64,000 bases of DNA from assembly GCA_002840125.1 (NCBI GenBank), contig PGZF01000005.1, positions 558,001 to 622,000 of the forward strand. Reading direction: 5' to 3'. Positions 26,704-36,204 of this stretch are shown in pieces (within the stretch, counting starts at the first letter, position 1; each line of letters starts with the position of its first letter). Source of the DNA: Gammaproteobacteria bacterium HGW-Gammaproteobacteria-15. Lineage in GTDB: Bacteria; Pseudomonadota; Gammaproteobacteria; Enterobacterales; Alteromonadaceae. A model generated the notes under the pieces. That model was not told the origin of the DNA. It worked only from the letters and a program-made list of their open reading frames with translations, and did not search any database. The position numbers and the translations under genes were made by a program.

Positions 26704-27246
26704 TTAGACAATAGCAAAAGTGTAAGGATACCCGGCGCTTTTTAACTGGAAATGTTGTTTACCATTACAGTACACCGGTCTGGCCTGGCCACTAAGCTGG
26801 TAATACACATTGCGGCTAAGCTTAGCCTGTAAACCATGCCATAGCTGGATATAAGGTAATAATTGCTGCTGCGGATCCTGCCTGACAATCATAGGGTATT
26901 GAGCACTTAGCAACAGTTGGTGCTGCAGATTAGTGCTCAGCAGCAATGCCGGGCCTGTGGTAGTGTCTGTCCACTGCCAGTCGGTAATTAATAACGGCGC
27001 ATCTGCCACCGTGATGCGTACTTTTTCTACCGGCGTCTGCAAAAAATGCTCGCCGTGTTGGCAAATTAATACCGAAGCAAAAAGCTTAACCAGGGCTGGC
27101 CGTTGGATCAGGCTGTGCTGATAAAACCACTGGCCTTGCGCATCGATATGCAGCGGAATATCGCCGCAAAACGGCGGGTTCCAGCTTTCAACCGGTGCCA
27201 GGCCTGGCTGGTTAAGCTGGCGCTGTAAGGCAGACAGATCAGTCAT
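26704..27246 (-). CDS. DUF1285 family protein
   Basis: A 180-residue cytoplasmic protein of the DUF1285 family, recognised by NPPFCGDIPLHIDAQGQWFYQHSLIQRPALVKLFASVL near the N-terminus and the YPMIVRQDPQQQLLPYIQL segment. Structures of the family show a double beta-barrel; the role is not established. The ATG at 27246 is preferred over a TTG three codons earlier. It is encoded 60 bases downstream of the tRNA-His gene on the same strand. Confidence 0.82.
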   Translation of the reverse strand: MTDLSALQRQLNQPGLAPVESWNPPFCGDIPLHIDAQGQWFYQHSLIQRPALVKLFASVLICQHGEHFLQTPVEKVRITVADAPLLITDWQWTDTTTGPALLLSTNLQHQLLLSAQYPMIVRQDPQQQLLPYIQLWHGLQAKLSRNVYYQLSGQARPVYCNGKQHFQLKSAGYPYTFAIV

Positions 27247-27305
27247 AGCTAACAAAGCCTGTAGTTAGGTTAATAGTGAAACAAGCTTAGCAGCAGAAAA
27301 GAAGC

Positions 27306-27382
27306 TGGGGTGACTGATGGGGATCGAACCCACGACAACCGGAATCACAATCCGGGGCTCTACCAACTGAGCTACAGTCACC
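27306..27382 (-). tRNA. tRNA-His (anticodon GTG)
   Basis: The minus strand gives a complete cloverleaf starting GGTGACTGTAGCTCAG, with the anticodon arm CCCCGGATTGTGATTCCGG (anticodon GTG at 27346-27348), a T arm with GGGTTCGATCCC, and the 3' end CAGTCACCCCA. The extra 5' G paired with C73, special to tRNA-His, is present, and CCA is encoded. It stands alone, not in a tRNA cluster. Confidence 0.97.
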
Positions 27383-27539
27383 GTTGCGGGCGGTTATTCT
27401 AACTAAGTTTTTTTTCAACACCAAGCCTTTTCAAGCAGGAAATCAGTTAACAGCTTGTTGTCGTTTTCATTTAGCCCGCTTTTAATCTGTGGTATCCTTT
27501 GGCCGTTTTGCCATCTTACCTATGCTACCGGAGAGTGTT

Positions 27540-28376
27540 ATGGAACAAATAACTACGTTATTTGAGGATAATCACGAGTTTTTGCTCGGCTATTCGCTAC
27601 AGATTTTGCTACAGATTATCGCCGCAATTTTAATTTTTTATATTGGCCGCATGATGGCAAGAGCGGTTTCGCGCTTTATCGAAAGAATGCTGGTAGCGCG
27701 CGCTGTAGACAAAGCAGTAGTGGCTTTTATCGCCAGCCTGCTTTATGCCATTATTCTGATTGCCACCGTGTTGATGGCGCTATCACAAATTGGTGTGCAA
27801 ACTACGTCCTTTATCGCCATTTTAGGTGCTGCCGGCTTAGCGGTCGGCTTGGCATTGCAGGGCTCTTTGGCCAACTTTGCCTCCGGCATTCTGATTATTT
27901 TATTCCGGCCATTTAAATCCGGCGATTTTATTGATGCCGGCGGTGTCAGCGGCACTGTGGATAAAATTGAAATATTCCAGACTATTATGCGCACGCCTGA
28001 CAACAAAAGGGTCATAGTACCTAACGCGCAGATAACCGGCGGACCTATCACCAACTATTCAGCTGAACCACGGCGCCGGGTTGATCTGGTGGTTGGCATC
28101 AGTTATGACTCTGACTTACGCAAAGCCAAACAGATACTGGAAGATATTCTGAAAAATGATGAGCGGGTGTTGCAAGAACCGGCGGCCACGGTGAAAGTAG
28201 CGGCGCTGGCTGATTCTTCAGTCAACCTTAATGTAAGGCCCTGGGTAAATTCGGCCGACTATTGGGGTGTGTACTGGGACACGCTGGAAAAAGTAAAACT
28301 GATTTTCGATGAGCAAGGCATTGGCATTCCATTCCCGCAGATGGATGTTCATATCAAAAAAGACAAGCAGGAGTAA
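27540..28376 (+). CDS. mscS: Small-conductance mechanosensitive channel MscS
   Basis: A 278-residue channel that opens under membrane tension to release solutes on osmotic downshock. Three N-terminal transmembrane helices end in the pore-lining TM3 with GAAGLAVGLALQGSLANFASGILI. A beta domain (FKSGDFIDAGGVSGTVDKIEIFQT) and the C-terminal vestibule follow. The ATG at 27540 has GGAG seven bases before it; an in-frame start 17 codons earlier is less likely. The DUF481 outer-membrane gene follows after three bases, so they are probably cotranscribed. Confidence 0.93.
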   Translation: MEQITTLFEDNHEFLLGYSLQILLQIIAAILIFYIGRMMARAVSRFIERMLVARAVDKAVVAFIASLLYAIILIATVLMALSQIGVQTTSFIAILGAAGLAVGLALQGSLANFASGILIILFRPFKSGDFIDAGGVSGTVDKIEIFQTIMRTPDNKRVIVPNAQITGGPITNYSAEPRRRVDLVVGISYDSDLRKAKQILEDILKNDERVLQEPAATVKVAALADSSVNLNVRPWVNSADYWGVYWDTLEKVKLIFDEQGIGIPFPQMDVHIKKDKQE

Positions 28377-28379
28377 GTA

Positions 28380-29126
28380 ATGAAGTATTTTTCAATTCTG
28401 GCACTGGCGGTAGCTGGCGGTGTGCAGGCTCAGGCGCATGATGCAGCAGCAACCGGCAAAGTATGGACCACCTCTGCCGAGCTGGGTGCCATTACTACCT
28501 CAGGTAATACTGTTGGTACCTCCATTACCGGTAAAATTGACGCCAAACAGGAACTGGAGCAGTGGAGCAACCAGTATATTTTCAGTGCCTTCTTTAAAGA
28601 AGATGAAAAAACCGATGCCAACGGTGACAAAGTAACGCAGAAGTCGGCAGAGCGTTATATGATCTCGGCAAAAACCGCTTACAAACTGGAAAGTGAATTC
28701 GATAAACTGTTTGCTTTTGGCTCTTACACTGACGATGAATTTGGTGCTTATACCGAGTACACCACTTTGGCTGTCGGTTATGGCACCAGGGTGTACAACG
28801 TTGAAGATAAATCGCTGGATGTAGAAATAGGTCCGGGTTATTTCAGCGGCAAACGCTCTACCGGTGAAACGGAAAACGGCCTGATTGTACGCGGTGCAGC
28901 ATCGTTTAAATGGACTATCAGTGAATCAGCCAGTTTTGCCCAGACGTTAAGTGTAGAATACGGTGACGATAATACCCGTTCTATCGCAGAAACCTCATTG
29001 CTGGCCAAAATTAATGGCTCATTGCAGATGAAAGCCGCCTTTCTGGTACAGAATGACTCTGATGTGCCAGCGGGCAAAAAAAGCACTGACACCCAAACTT
29101 CTCTGACTCTGGTGTATTCGTTTTAA
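28380..29126 (+). CDS. DUF481 family outer-membrane protein (YdiY-like)
   Basis: A 248-residue exported beta-barrel protein. A short signal peptide (MKYFSILALAVAGGVQAQA) precedes alternating amphipathic strands. The N-terminal segment WTTSAELGAITTSGNTVGTSITGKIDAK is the hallmark of DUF481, and the C-terminus ends in Phe (LTLVYSF), the usual outer-membrane insertion signal. Function unknown; some members are acid- or salt-induced. It follows mscS by three bases, hinting at a link with osmotic stress. A terminator follows. Confidence 0.87.
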   Translation: MKYFSILALAVAGGVQAQAHDAAATGKVWTTSAELGAITTSGNTVGTSITGKIDAKQELEQWSNQYIFSAFFKEDEKTDANGDKVTQKSAERYMISAKTAYKLESEFDKLFAFGSYTDDEFGAYTEYTTLAVGYGTRVYNVEDKSLDVEIGPGYFSGKRSTGETENGLIVRGAASFKWTISESASFAQTLSVEYGDDNTRSIAETSLLAKINGSLQMKAAFLVQNDSDVPAGKKSTDTQTSLTLVYSF

Positions 29127-29133
29127 TTGCTGT

Positions 29134-29159
29134 GCCCGCCTGTTGGCGGGCAGTTTCAT
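29134..29159 (+). terminator. Hairpin terminator after the DUF481 gene
   Basis: TGCCCGCC and GGCGGGCA form a stem with loop TGTT, followed by GTTTCATT. The T run is short, so efficiency is uncertain. Confidence 0.6.
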
Positions 29160-29169
29160 TCCCTGTCGC

Positions 29170-32166
29170 TTAACTGACAACCCGGATCTGGCTGTAACCC
29201 AGGCCCTGCTGTTTTTCTACTTTTATCTGCACTGCTATCCGCTCTTTTAACGCCTCTACATGGCTGATAATACCTATCATCTTGCCACTGGCGTTGAGAT
29301 TATCCAGTGCGCTTAATGCGCTGTCCAATGTGTCAGCGTCGAGAGTGCCAAAGCCTTCATCGAGAAACAGCGAGTCAATGCGGGTTTTACTGCTGACCAA
29401 ATCTGACAGCGCCAACGCCAGCGCCAGGCTGACCAGAAAACTCTCGCCACCCGACAAGGTTTTTGTATCACGTAAGCTGTCGGCCTGCCAGGTGTCCAGT
29501 ACTACCAGCTCCAGCTCGGCATCGGTATGGCGTGCCAGCTGATAGCGGTTATGTAACAGCGCCAGTTGGCGGTTGGCCAGCACAATAAGCTGTTGCAGCG
29601 TTAAGCCCTGGGCAAAACGCCGGTACCTGGCACCATCAGCCGAACCAATTAAGCTGTTCAGCCGTTGCCAATGTTCATACTGCTGCTGTTTGCCGGCAAT
29701 ATCCTGCAGCAATTGCTGCTGGCTATCGCGGCGCTGGGCATCGCTATTAAGCTGTTGCTGTAGCTGCCCGAGTTGCTCGGTCATTTGCTGTACTTGCCCT
29801 TCTTGCTGCTGCAACTCGCCAGCCAGCTCACTGGCAGATAACGCCGACAGCTGTTGCTGTGCAATAAGCTGTTGCCGCTGCTGCCAGTCGGCCAGCATCC
29901 TTTTAGCAGCAATTTCGTTTTGCTGTAGGCGTTGCTGTAACTGCTGTAAGGCGCTAAGTTCGGCTTCGCTAAGCAAGGCGGCTTTAAACACCGCTTCGTC
30001 GGCAAAGCTGCTGCCAGCCAGCGCTTGCTGCCATTGCTGCGCAGCCTGGTGTAACTCCGTAGCGGTTTGCTGTTGCTGACGCTGCAGTACCTGCTGCTGG
30101 CCCTGCCACTGCTGTATTTGCTGTTGTAATTGTTGCAAGGCCGCAGTAACTGTAGCTAGCTCAGTTACCGTCGGTTGTGCTGATGCCGGTGCTGGCTGGG
30201 TTTGCTCTGGCATAGCCTGCCATTGCTGGTGCCAGTGTTCGTGCTGCGCGGCCAGCTCTGCCTGCTGTTCATCTAAACGCAGTGCCTGTTGCTGCCATAA
30301 TTGCAACTGATGCTGATTATCTGCCAGTTGCCGCTCAAGCTGCTGCTGTTGTTCTTTTACTTGCTGGCGCTGCAGTTGCACCTGCTCCAGCTGGCGAAGA
30401 TGCTGTTCGTTGTTAGTAAGCTCTGTGGCAATGGCTTCAAGCTGTGCTGCTATGGTTGTCAGCGAACTGTTTTCAGCCTGCTGGTTAATATCGCTGCTAA
30501 GCTCTGCCAGCTCAATATCCAGCTGCGCGAGTTGCTGGGTTAAATGCTGTTGCTCTGCCTGCAGCGCCGACTCGCGCTTGTTAAGCTGCTCGCCCTGACG
30601 CTGGGTTTGGCTAAGCTCGGCCTCTTTGGCCTGCAGCTGTTGCTCGGTGGCAGAGCTGTTAAGCTGCTGATATTCAGCAACGGCCGGGTGTTCTGTGGCA
30701 CCGCACAACGGGCAGGGCTGATCTGGCTGCAACCGGGAGCGATGCTCAGACAGTTGCATAATCAGCTGTTGCTGCGCCAATAGCTGTTTTTTATCATTGA
30801 TCTGCTCGGTCAGTGCTTTGTACTGCTGGCGCAACGTTACCAGTTGGGTGGTTACCGGCGCCAGCGCCCCGGTGGTATTGCTTAACTGCTGCTTTAACTC
30901 GGTGCTTTTTTGCTGCAGTTTGTGTTGCTGTTGTAATTTTTGCTGCAATTGCTGCAATTGATATTGCTGCTCACGGCGCTGCTGTTGTTGCTGGCGCAGG
31001 CTGTCTGGCTCGGCGCCGCTTAACGCTTTATCTAGTTGCTGATACCGGTTGTTTAGTTCGCCCAGTTGCGTTGTCAGCATCAGTTGCTGTTGTTCGATAT
31101 GTTGCTGCTGTTCAGCACGCTGCTGCGCCTGGTCGGCAAAACTATGCTGCTGTTGCTTAAGAAACTGTACCCCCTGCCACAGCAAATTTGCCTGTTGCTG
31201 GCTACCCGCGGTTAAATGCTGCGCCAGCGTGGTCTGCTGTTGCTGATACTGCTGTTGTTGCACCTGCAGCTGCTGCATCGCAGTGAACAAAGGCAGCAAC
31301 TTACTGGCAGGCTGATAAGCACTTAGCCTGGCCAGCTCATTTTGGTGTGCGGCAGTTGCCGCCAGCGCTTGCTGCACCTCCTGTTCTGCCCGCTGTAGCT
31401 CCTGCCCGGCACTGCTAAGCTGCTCGCGCCAGGCCAGCACTTTACGTTGCTGCGCTACGGCCTGTTGCTGTGTCGTCAGTGCTGCTTTTAATACGGCCAA
31501 CTCACGGCTAAGCGTCTGTCGTTGTTCCTCGCTGAGTAGCTCTACCGCACCGGCCCGTGCCTGCAGCAGGTCCAGCTGGCTTTTCTGCTCGCGGCAATCG
31601 TTAAATACCTGCTGCGAAATACGGCCATAAATATCGGTGCCGGTAAGCTCTTCGAGCAATTCGGCACGTTCATTGGCATTGGCATTAAGAAAGGCGGCAA
31701 AGCCGCCCTGGGCCAGCAACATAGATTTAGTAAAGCGGCCAAAATCCAGCCCGGTGATCTCGGTAACCAAGCGCAATTTGTCGCTGGTTTTTTCTGCCAG
31801 AATGGTGCCGTCCAGTTTTGCCAGTTCGGTTTTAGCGGCCTGTAATTTGCCATCACTCTGGCCACGGGCGCGGCGCTGGCTCCAAAACGCCCGGTAGCCA
31901 ACCCCGGCTACCTCAAACTCCACTTCGGCCAGACATTCGCTGGTATGGCGTGTCATTAGTTCATTACTGGTAGCGGAGGTACTTAGCCGTGGCGTTTCGT
32001 GATACAACGCCAGACAAATGGCGTCCAGTATGGTGGTTTTGCCGGCACCGGTAGGGCCGGTAATGGCAAAAATATTGCTTTGATTAAAAGGCGACAGGCG
32101 AAAATCTATCAGCCACTCGCCGCGCAGTGAGTTGAGGTTTTGCAGCCTTACCGACAGAATCTTCAT
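29170..32166 (-). CDS. sbcC: Exonuclease SbcCD, subunit C
   Basis: The 998-residue SMC-like ATPase of the SbcCD nuclease, which cuts DNA hairpins and processes breaks. Walker [13 protein letters not shown] lies near residue 38. Two long coiled coils flank a zinc hook with [10 protein letters not shown] around residue 490, and the C-terminal part has [19 protein letters not shown] and the Walker [11 protein letters not shown]. The coiled coils are unusually rich in Gln (many QQ and QQQ runs), coded largely by CAG and CAA, giving repetitive DNA. Its ATG overlaps the sbcD stop by four bases. Confidence 0.95.
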   Translation of the reverse strand: MKILSVRLQNLNSLRGEWLIDFRLSPFNQSNIFAITGPTGAGKTTILDAICLALYHETPRLSTSATSNELMTRHTSECLAEVEFEVAGVGYRAFWSQRRARGQSDGKLQAAKTELAKLDGTILAEKTSDKLRLVTEITGLDFGRFTKSMLLAQGGFAAFLNANANERAELLEELTGTDIYGRISQQVFNDCREQKSQLDLLQARAGAVELLSEEQRQTLSRELAVLKAALTTQQQAVAQQRKVLAWREQLSSAGQELQRAEQEVQQALAATAAHQNELARLSAYQPASKLLPLFTAMQQLQVQQQQYQQQQTTLAQHLTAGSQQQANLLWQGVQFLKQQQHSFADQAQQRAEQQQHIEQQQLMLTTQLGELNNRYQQLDKALSGAEPDSLRQQQQQRREQQYQLQQLQQKLQQQHKLQQKSTELKQQLSNTTGALAPVTTQLVTLRQQYKALTEQINDKKQLLAQQQLIMQLSEHRSRLQPDQPCPLCGATEHPAVAEYQQLNSSATEQQLQAKEAELSQTQRQGEQLNKRESALQAEQQHLTQQLAQLDIELAELSSDINQQAENSSLTTIAAQLEAIATELTNNEQHLRQLEQVQLQRQQVKEQQQQLERQLADNQHQLQLWQQQALRLDEQQAELAAQHEHWHQQWQAMPEQTQPAPASAQPTVTELATVTAALQQLQQQIQQWQGQQQVLQRQQQQTATELHQAAQQWQQALAGSSFADEAVFKAALLSEAELSALQQLQQRLQQNEIAAKRMLADWQQRQQLIAQQQLSALSASELAGELQQQEGQVQQMTEQLGQLQQQLNSDAQRRDSQQQLLQDIAGKQQQYEHWQRLNSLIGSADGARYRRFAQGLTLQQLIVLANRQLALLHNRYQLARHTDAELELVVLDTWQADSLRDTKTLSGGESFLVSLALALALSDLVSSKTRIDSLFLDEGFGTLDADTLDSALSALDNLNASGKMIGIISHVEALKERIAVQIKVEKQQGLGYSQIRVVS

Positions 32167-33380
32167 GCCGTTTGCGCCACTTTAGCCAGCACCTGACGGT
32201 GCAGTAGGGTCAGTTGCTGTTGCTGCTCATCGCTCAATGTTTCTGTTTGTAGCCGGGTTTGCCATACCTGCTCTGGTGTTAGCTCAGCCAAACTTTGCTG
32301 CACCGGCGCAGTTAAACCGGCAGCCTGGTTGCTACGCTGGCGGCGTAAGCGCAGCAACTGCACCGGTAAGCCCTGCAATAATTGCTCAACCCTTTGTTGT
32401 AAGTCAGTCAAATAAGCGTCCGTTTCGCTGATCACCAGTTCCAGCCACAAGGTACTGCCGGCAGATATGCCCTGCAGTGCCTGCTGCACTTTTACCGGCA
32501 CATCGGCCAGATTGGCTTTAATACTGCTCAAGGGCTGAAAGCAAGGCACAGGCAGGCTGGTAACCGTTTTTACTGTGCCGTTAAATTCCAGCAACCATAA
32601 CTGCTTTTGTGCTTTGGCTTCATCAAAACTCAGTGCTATCGGCGAGCCGCTGTAACGGATGTCGGTAGCAGCTTTTAGCTGTTGGCTCTGATGAATATGG
32701 CCAAGCGCAATATAATCGGCCGGCGGAAATGCATCCGCTGGGAAGGCTTCCAGCGTACCGATGTAAATGTCACGCACCGATTCTGAGGTACTAACACCCA
32801 CGGTGGTCAGGTGCCCGGTCATGATAATGGGCAATTGCAGCTGGTGCTCAGTATTGTAATGTTGTGCCAGTGCATAGAGCTGCTGATAATGCTGTGCTAT
32901 GGCTTGCTGCAGGCTAAGTTGTTTGTCACGTGCGCTTTGGCCGCTTTGGCTCTGCAGTAAATCGCGGGCACGCAAAAAAGGTATAGCGCACAACAGTGCC
33001 GCAGGCTGTTGCTGCTGATTACGCAGTAGTACCAGTTGCTGGGCCAGATCATCACTACTGCTGGCAAATACCCGGGTATTTAAGTAATGCAGCAGGTTTT
33101 TGCTTTCATTCAGTACTGCGGCAGCATCATGGTTACCGCCTAAAATAACCAGCTGGCAGAGGCTGCCCTGCAGCTCAACAATAAACTGGTTATAAAGCTC
33201 ACGGGCGTAGCTGGGCGGCGTGGCGGTATCGAAAATGTCACCGGCGACGATAATGGCATCAATATTAAGCTCAGAGACCTGCTGTACCAACCAGGTTAAA
33301 AAAGCCTGATGCTCAGCTAACCGGCTGCGGCCAATAAAGTGCTGGCCCAGATGCCAGTCAGAAGTGTGCAGAATACGCAT
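32163..33380 (-). CDS. sbcD: Exonuclease SbcCD, subunit D
   Basis: The 405-residue manganese-dependent nuclease subunit. Metallophosphoesterase motifs are in order: [13 protein letters not shown] (residues 5-17), [32 protein letters not shown] and ALGHIHQSQ. The C-terminal region binds SbcC. It is the first gene of the sbcDC operon, with the ATGA overlap to sbcC. Length matches the family (about 400). Confidence 0.95.
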   Translation of the reverse strand: MRILHTSDWHLGQHFIGRSRLAEHQAFLTWLVQQVSELNIDAIIVAGDIFDTATPPSYARELYNQFIVELQGSLCQLVILGGNHDAAAVLNESKNLLHYLNTRVFASSSDDLAQQLVLLRNQQQQPAALLCAIPFLRARDLLQSQSGQSARDKQLSLQQAIAQHYQQLYALAQHYNTEHQLQLPIIMTGHLTTVGVSTSESVRDIYIGTLEAFPADAFPPADYIALGHIHQSQQLKAATDIRYSGSPIALSFDEAKAQKQLWLLEFNGTVKTVTSLPVPCFQPLSSIKANLADVPVKVQQALQGISAGSTLWLELVISETDAYLTDLQQRVEQLLQGLPVQLLRLRRQRSNQAAGLTAPVQQSLAELTPEQVWQTRLQTETLSDEQQQQLTLLHRQVLAKVAQTA

Positions 33381-33516
33381 AGCGGAAAAACGCCTGGGAA
33401 ATCATTGGCAAAGCATACCGGATACCAGGCCAGACAGCAAAAAGCCGATCTGGCCCGGCAGACTCAGATCGGCAGTTAATTTGCTGCCGCACAGTGGCAG
33501 CAGGGGTATTAGGGTA

Positions 33517-34056
33517 TTACTTTGCAACCTGCAGTTTGTCGACTACACGGCTTACATCAGAGGTATTTTTTGCAATGGCTACCGCTAAATCTTTTTCAGC
33601 GTCAGAATCTACTTCACCATGCAAAGTTACTACACCGTTTTCCGCGTCAACATTGATAGAAGTACCACTAACTTCTGATTCAAATAACAAACGGGTTTTA
33701 ACTACTGTGGCAATTTTGGCGTCTTTCAAAGCGCTACCCTCTTTGCTGTTAGCGTTTTGACCTGAATTGACGACTGTCAGCTGGTTATCTACGCCGGTTA
33801 CGCCATCCAGATTTTCAATCAGCTCTTCTGCTAAAGCTTTATCTACGTCACTTTTTACTTTACCGGTTAAGGTCACTTTACCGTTTTTGACGTCAGTATT
33901 AATATCAAACGAATTCAGATTACCGTTTAACATTAGGGTTGTTTCGGCCTTTCCGTCAATCCACGCATCTTTCGCGCCGTCTTTCCAGTCATTCGCCGCT
34001 ACCGCTGTTGTGGTTAATGCCAGAGTCATCATCATTGCTAAAGTTGTACGTTTCAT
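33517..34056 (-). CDS. BON-domain periplasmic protein (OsmY-like)
   Basis: A 179-residue exported protein. The signal peptide ends at TTAVAA (about residue 20), then two BON domains follow: residues 35-105 (WIDGKAETTLMLNGNLN, GKVTLTGKVKSDVDKALAEE) and 110-178 (AKIATVVKTRLLFESEV, GVVTLHGEVDSDAEK). OsmY-type proteins act as periplasmic chaperones and are induced by osmotic stress. GGAGCG precedes the ATG. A sigma-54-type promoter lies 36-51 bases upstream, unusual for a family normally under RpoS. Confidence 0.9.
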   Translation of the reverse strand: MKRTTLAMMMTLALTTTAVAANDWKDGAKDAWIDGKAETTLMLNGNLNSFDINTDVKNGKVTLTGKVKSDVDKALAEELIENLDGVTGVDNQLTVVNSGQNANSKEGSALKDAKIATVVKTRLLFESEVSGTSINVDAENGVVTLHGEVDSDAEKDLAVAIAKNTSDVSRVVDKLQVAK

Positions 34057-34091
34057 GTTGTCGCTCCTTTTTATTGAGACGATAAAACTAA

Positions 34092-34107
34092 TGCCAGTTT
34101 GATGCCA
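34092..34107 (-). promoter_or_regulatory. Sigma-54-type promoter of the BON gene
   Basis: On the minus strand TGGCAT-CAAAC-TGGCA keeps the invariant GG (-24) and GC (-12) at the exact ten-base spacing; consensus is TGGCAC-N5-TTGCA. The start of transcription would be near 34081, giving a leader of about 25 bases with a good ribosome site. A sigma-54 activator gene is 750 bases away. Confidence 0.6.
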
Positions 34108-34157
34108 TAAATTAACCAGCTGTTTTGTAAGGAAATTATTTTATCATTCAGCTTGTG

Positions 34158-34655
34158 TTAATTTTTTGTTTGTATATTTTGCCTGCCAACCGGTAAAACT
34201 TTCAGCAGCGGCTGTAACTGGTCATTGGCTATTTGCAGAGCCGCAGATAAGTGCGCCAGTGTTACTTTCGTTGTACGGCTATGCACTGTCCGGATCAGCT
34301 GCTTTAATACGTGCAGTTGCTGCTGTAATAAACCGGCCAGTTCAGTCAGCATAGATTGCGCCATAGCTTGATTATGCAGAGCCGCTTGCTGGTGCAGGTA
34401 CCAAAACTGCACAGCGGCCAGTTCGCTGCTGTAATCCTGCGGTATAGCTTCCTGTTTTGCTGCTACAGGTAACTGTTGTGCCGCAGCGTGATGTAAGTTT
34501 GACAGTTCAATAAACTTGTAGCGCAGATTACTGTCGGCGACTTGTTGTGCGGCTTGTTGAAAGAATCGCTGTGCTGCGACACAGACGGAATAAACGCCGG
34601 ATAAAATTCTTTCTTCTGCCCATTGTTCTGACTTTGCTGAACCTGCATACTCCAT
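34158..34655 (-). CDS. Predicted four-helix-bundle protein (DUF2383/ferritin-like)
   Basis: A 165-residue soluble protein, nearly all helical and rich in Gln and Ala. Helices near 14-40, 41-60, 75-110 and 112-150 suggest a four-helix bundle like the DUF2383 (PA2169) proteins; I am not sure of the family. There is no signal peptide. A strong ribosome site (CCCAGGAGG) lies five bases before the ATG. It is divergent from the sigma-54 activator gene, with 195 bases between starts, and next to the BON gene, so it is probably part of the same stress regulon. Confidence 0.65.
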   Translation of the reverse strand: MEYAGSAKSEQWAEERILSGVYSVCVAAQRFFQQAAQQVADSNLRYKFIELSNLHHAAAQQLPVAAKQEAIPQDYSSELAAVQFWYLHQQAALHNQAMAQSMLTELAGLLQQQLHVLKQLIRTVHSRTTKVTLAHLSAALQIANDQLQPLLKVLPVGRQNIQTKN

Positions 34656-34695
34656 AAGGGTACCTCCTGGGCGGTTTTAGCAGTCATAGTTCATA

Positions 34696-34712
34696 TTCAA
34701 TTCATGTACCAA
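34696..34712 (-). promoter_or_regulatory. Weak sigma-54-like site upstream of the four-helix gene
   Basis: On the minus strand TTGGTACATGAATTGAA has the -24 GG in place but GA instead of GC at -12. It is at the right distance (about 45 bases) from the start codon. It is weaker than the other two sites nearby. Confidence 0.3.
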
Positions 34713-34850
34713 GGTGTAAATTTATGATTTAGTTAGTTATTTTATAGATTCGCAGTTTGGCCGTAACACATACTGGTAAGTTTTACCCATTCGCATTGTT
34801 AAATTTACAGTGCTGGCATAAAGTTATATACCACAACTGAGAGCTGACAA

Positions 34851-36197
34851 ATGACACAACCACGTTTATTCCTGCATGTGCAGGACTCCGGGCTAGCTGC
34901 CCAGCTGCTGCAGTCATCCGCTGTGCGCCGCTTCGTGGTAGTAAAAAGTAGCGACGCCGCCCCCTGGTCAGAACAATTGCAGCAACAACCTTGTGAGCTG
35001 GCGTTTATTCAGGCAGATAAACACAGCCAGGCCGACTATCAACGGCTACTAAGTAGTAAATTACTGGCAGAAATCGACTTTATTGTAGTTAGCGACGGCA
35101 GCCCGGATCCGGCACTGGATCAACTGATGCGCAGCGGTGCCGGTTATCATTTCCGCCAACCGTTGGATATTGCCTGTATTCTCGATATTTTGCAGGACTT
35201 TTATGAACAGCTCAGTACCAGCCGGCAACAGGCAAAAACCAGTGTCAGTGCCTTAGATCAGTTTGGCTTGCTGGTGGGATCTTCCCGCTCTATGCTCAAA
35301 TTATACCGGACTTTACGTAAAGTAGCGGTAACGGAAGCCAACGTGCTGATCGCCGGCGAAAGCGGTGCAGGTAAAGAATTAGTTGCCAATACACTACACT
35401 TAGCCAGTTACCGCGCCGAACAGCCTTTTGTTGCTATTAACTGTGGTGCACTAAGCCCCGAGCTGGTAGACAGCGAATTGTTTGGCCATACCAAAGGCGC
35501 CTTTACCGGTGCGCTACGCGAACACCAGGGGGTGTTCTCGCAGGCAGAAGGCGGTACTTTGTTTCTGGACGAAGTAACTGAGATGCCGATAGATCAACAA
35601 GTTAAACTGCTGCGGGTACTTGAAAGCGGTGAATACCGCCCGGTTGGCAGTGACAAAGTGTGTCAGGCCAATGTGCGTATTGTGGCGGCAACAAACCGCG
35701 ATCCGCAACAAGCTATCGCCGAGGGTGTACTACGGGAAGATTTGTATTTCCGTCTGGCGCAGTTTCCGGTGCATGTGCCCCCCCTGCGCGACCGTGGCGA
35801 TGATATCTGCGGTTTGGCGCAACATTTTCTGGCTTACCGCAATGCCAAAGAACAACAACAAAAACAGCTGGCCACTGAAACACTGCAACTGATTGCTCAA
35901 CACAGCTGGCCGGGTAATGTGCGGGAGCTAAAACATGCGGTAGAGCGGGCTTATATTCTGGCAGACAAGCTGATTTTACCCGAGCACCTGCTGTTAGAAA
36001 CGCCTGCCGATGATGCTGATGAGCAGTGCCTGACAGAGGTGCCCTGTGGTGTATCACTGGAAGAGCTGGAGAAAGCCGCGATTTTAAATACGCTGGAACA
36101 AAACGCCGGTAATAAAACCGATACCGCGCAACAGTTGGGGATCAGTGTTAAAACCCTGTACAACAAACTGGAAAAGTATCAGCAAACTGAACAGTAA
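34851..36197 (+). CDS. Sigma-54-dependent transcriptional activator with degenerate receiver
   Basis: A 448-residue NtrC-type activator. Residues 1-125 look like a receiver fold, but the phosphoacceptor region reads [12 protein letters not shown] without the usual DL..MP context, and the conserved Lys-Pro is replaced by RQP, so phosphorylation is doubtful. The AAA+ domain (about 140-375) is complete: GESGAGKEL (Walker A), the sigma-54-contacting GAFTGA loop, [12 protein letters not shown] (Walker B) and the arginine-finger region LRDRGDDI. A Fis-type helix-turn-helix ends the protein ([23 protein letters not shown]). No partner kinase is adjacent. Its likely targets are the nearby genes with sigma-54-type promoters (inference). 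Confidence 0.9.
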   Translation: MTQPRLFLHVQDSGLAAQLLQSSAVRRFVVVKSSDAAPWSEQLQQQPCELAFIQADKHSQADYQRLLSSKLLAEIDFIVVSDGSPDPALDQLMRSGAGYHFRQPLDIACILDILQDFYEQLSTSRQQAKTSVSALDQFGLLVGSSRSMLKLYRTLRKVAVTEANVLIAGESGAGKELVANTLHLASYRAEQPFVAINCGALSPELVDSELFGHTKGAFTGALREHQGVFSQAEGGTLFLDEVTEMPIDQQVKLLRVLESGEYRPVGSDKVCQANVRIVAATNRDPQQAIAEGVLREDLYFRLAQFPVHVPPLRDRGDDICGLAQHFLAYRNAKEQQQKQLATETLQLIAQHSWPGNVRELKHAVERAYILADKLILPEHLLLETPADDADEQCLTEVPCGVSLEELEKAAILNTLEQNAGNKTDTAQQLGISVKTLYNKLEKYQQTEQ

Positions 36198-36204
36198 CCT
36201 ATGC

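Noticed and set aside
29573-31246. Several long plus-strand frames opposite sbcC, rich in Cys and Ser
   Set aside because: They are reverse readings of the Gln codon runs in sbcC (CTG/TTG/TGC patterns) and have no family resemblance or ribosome sites.
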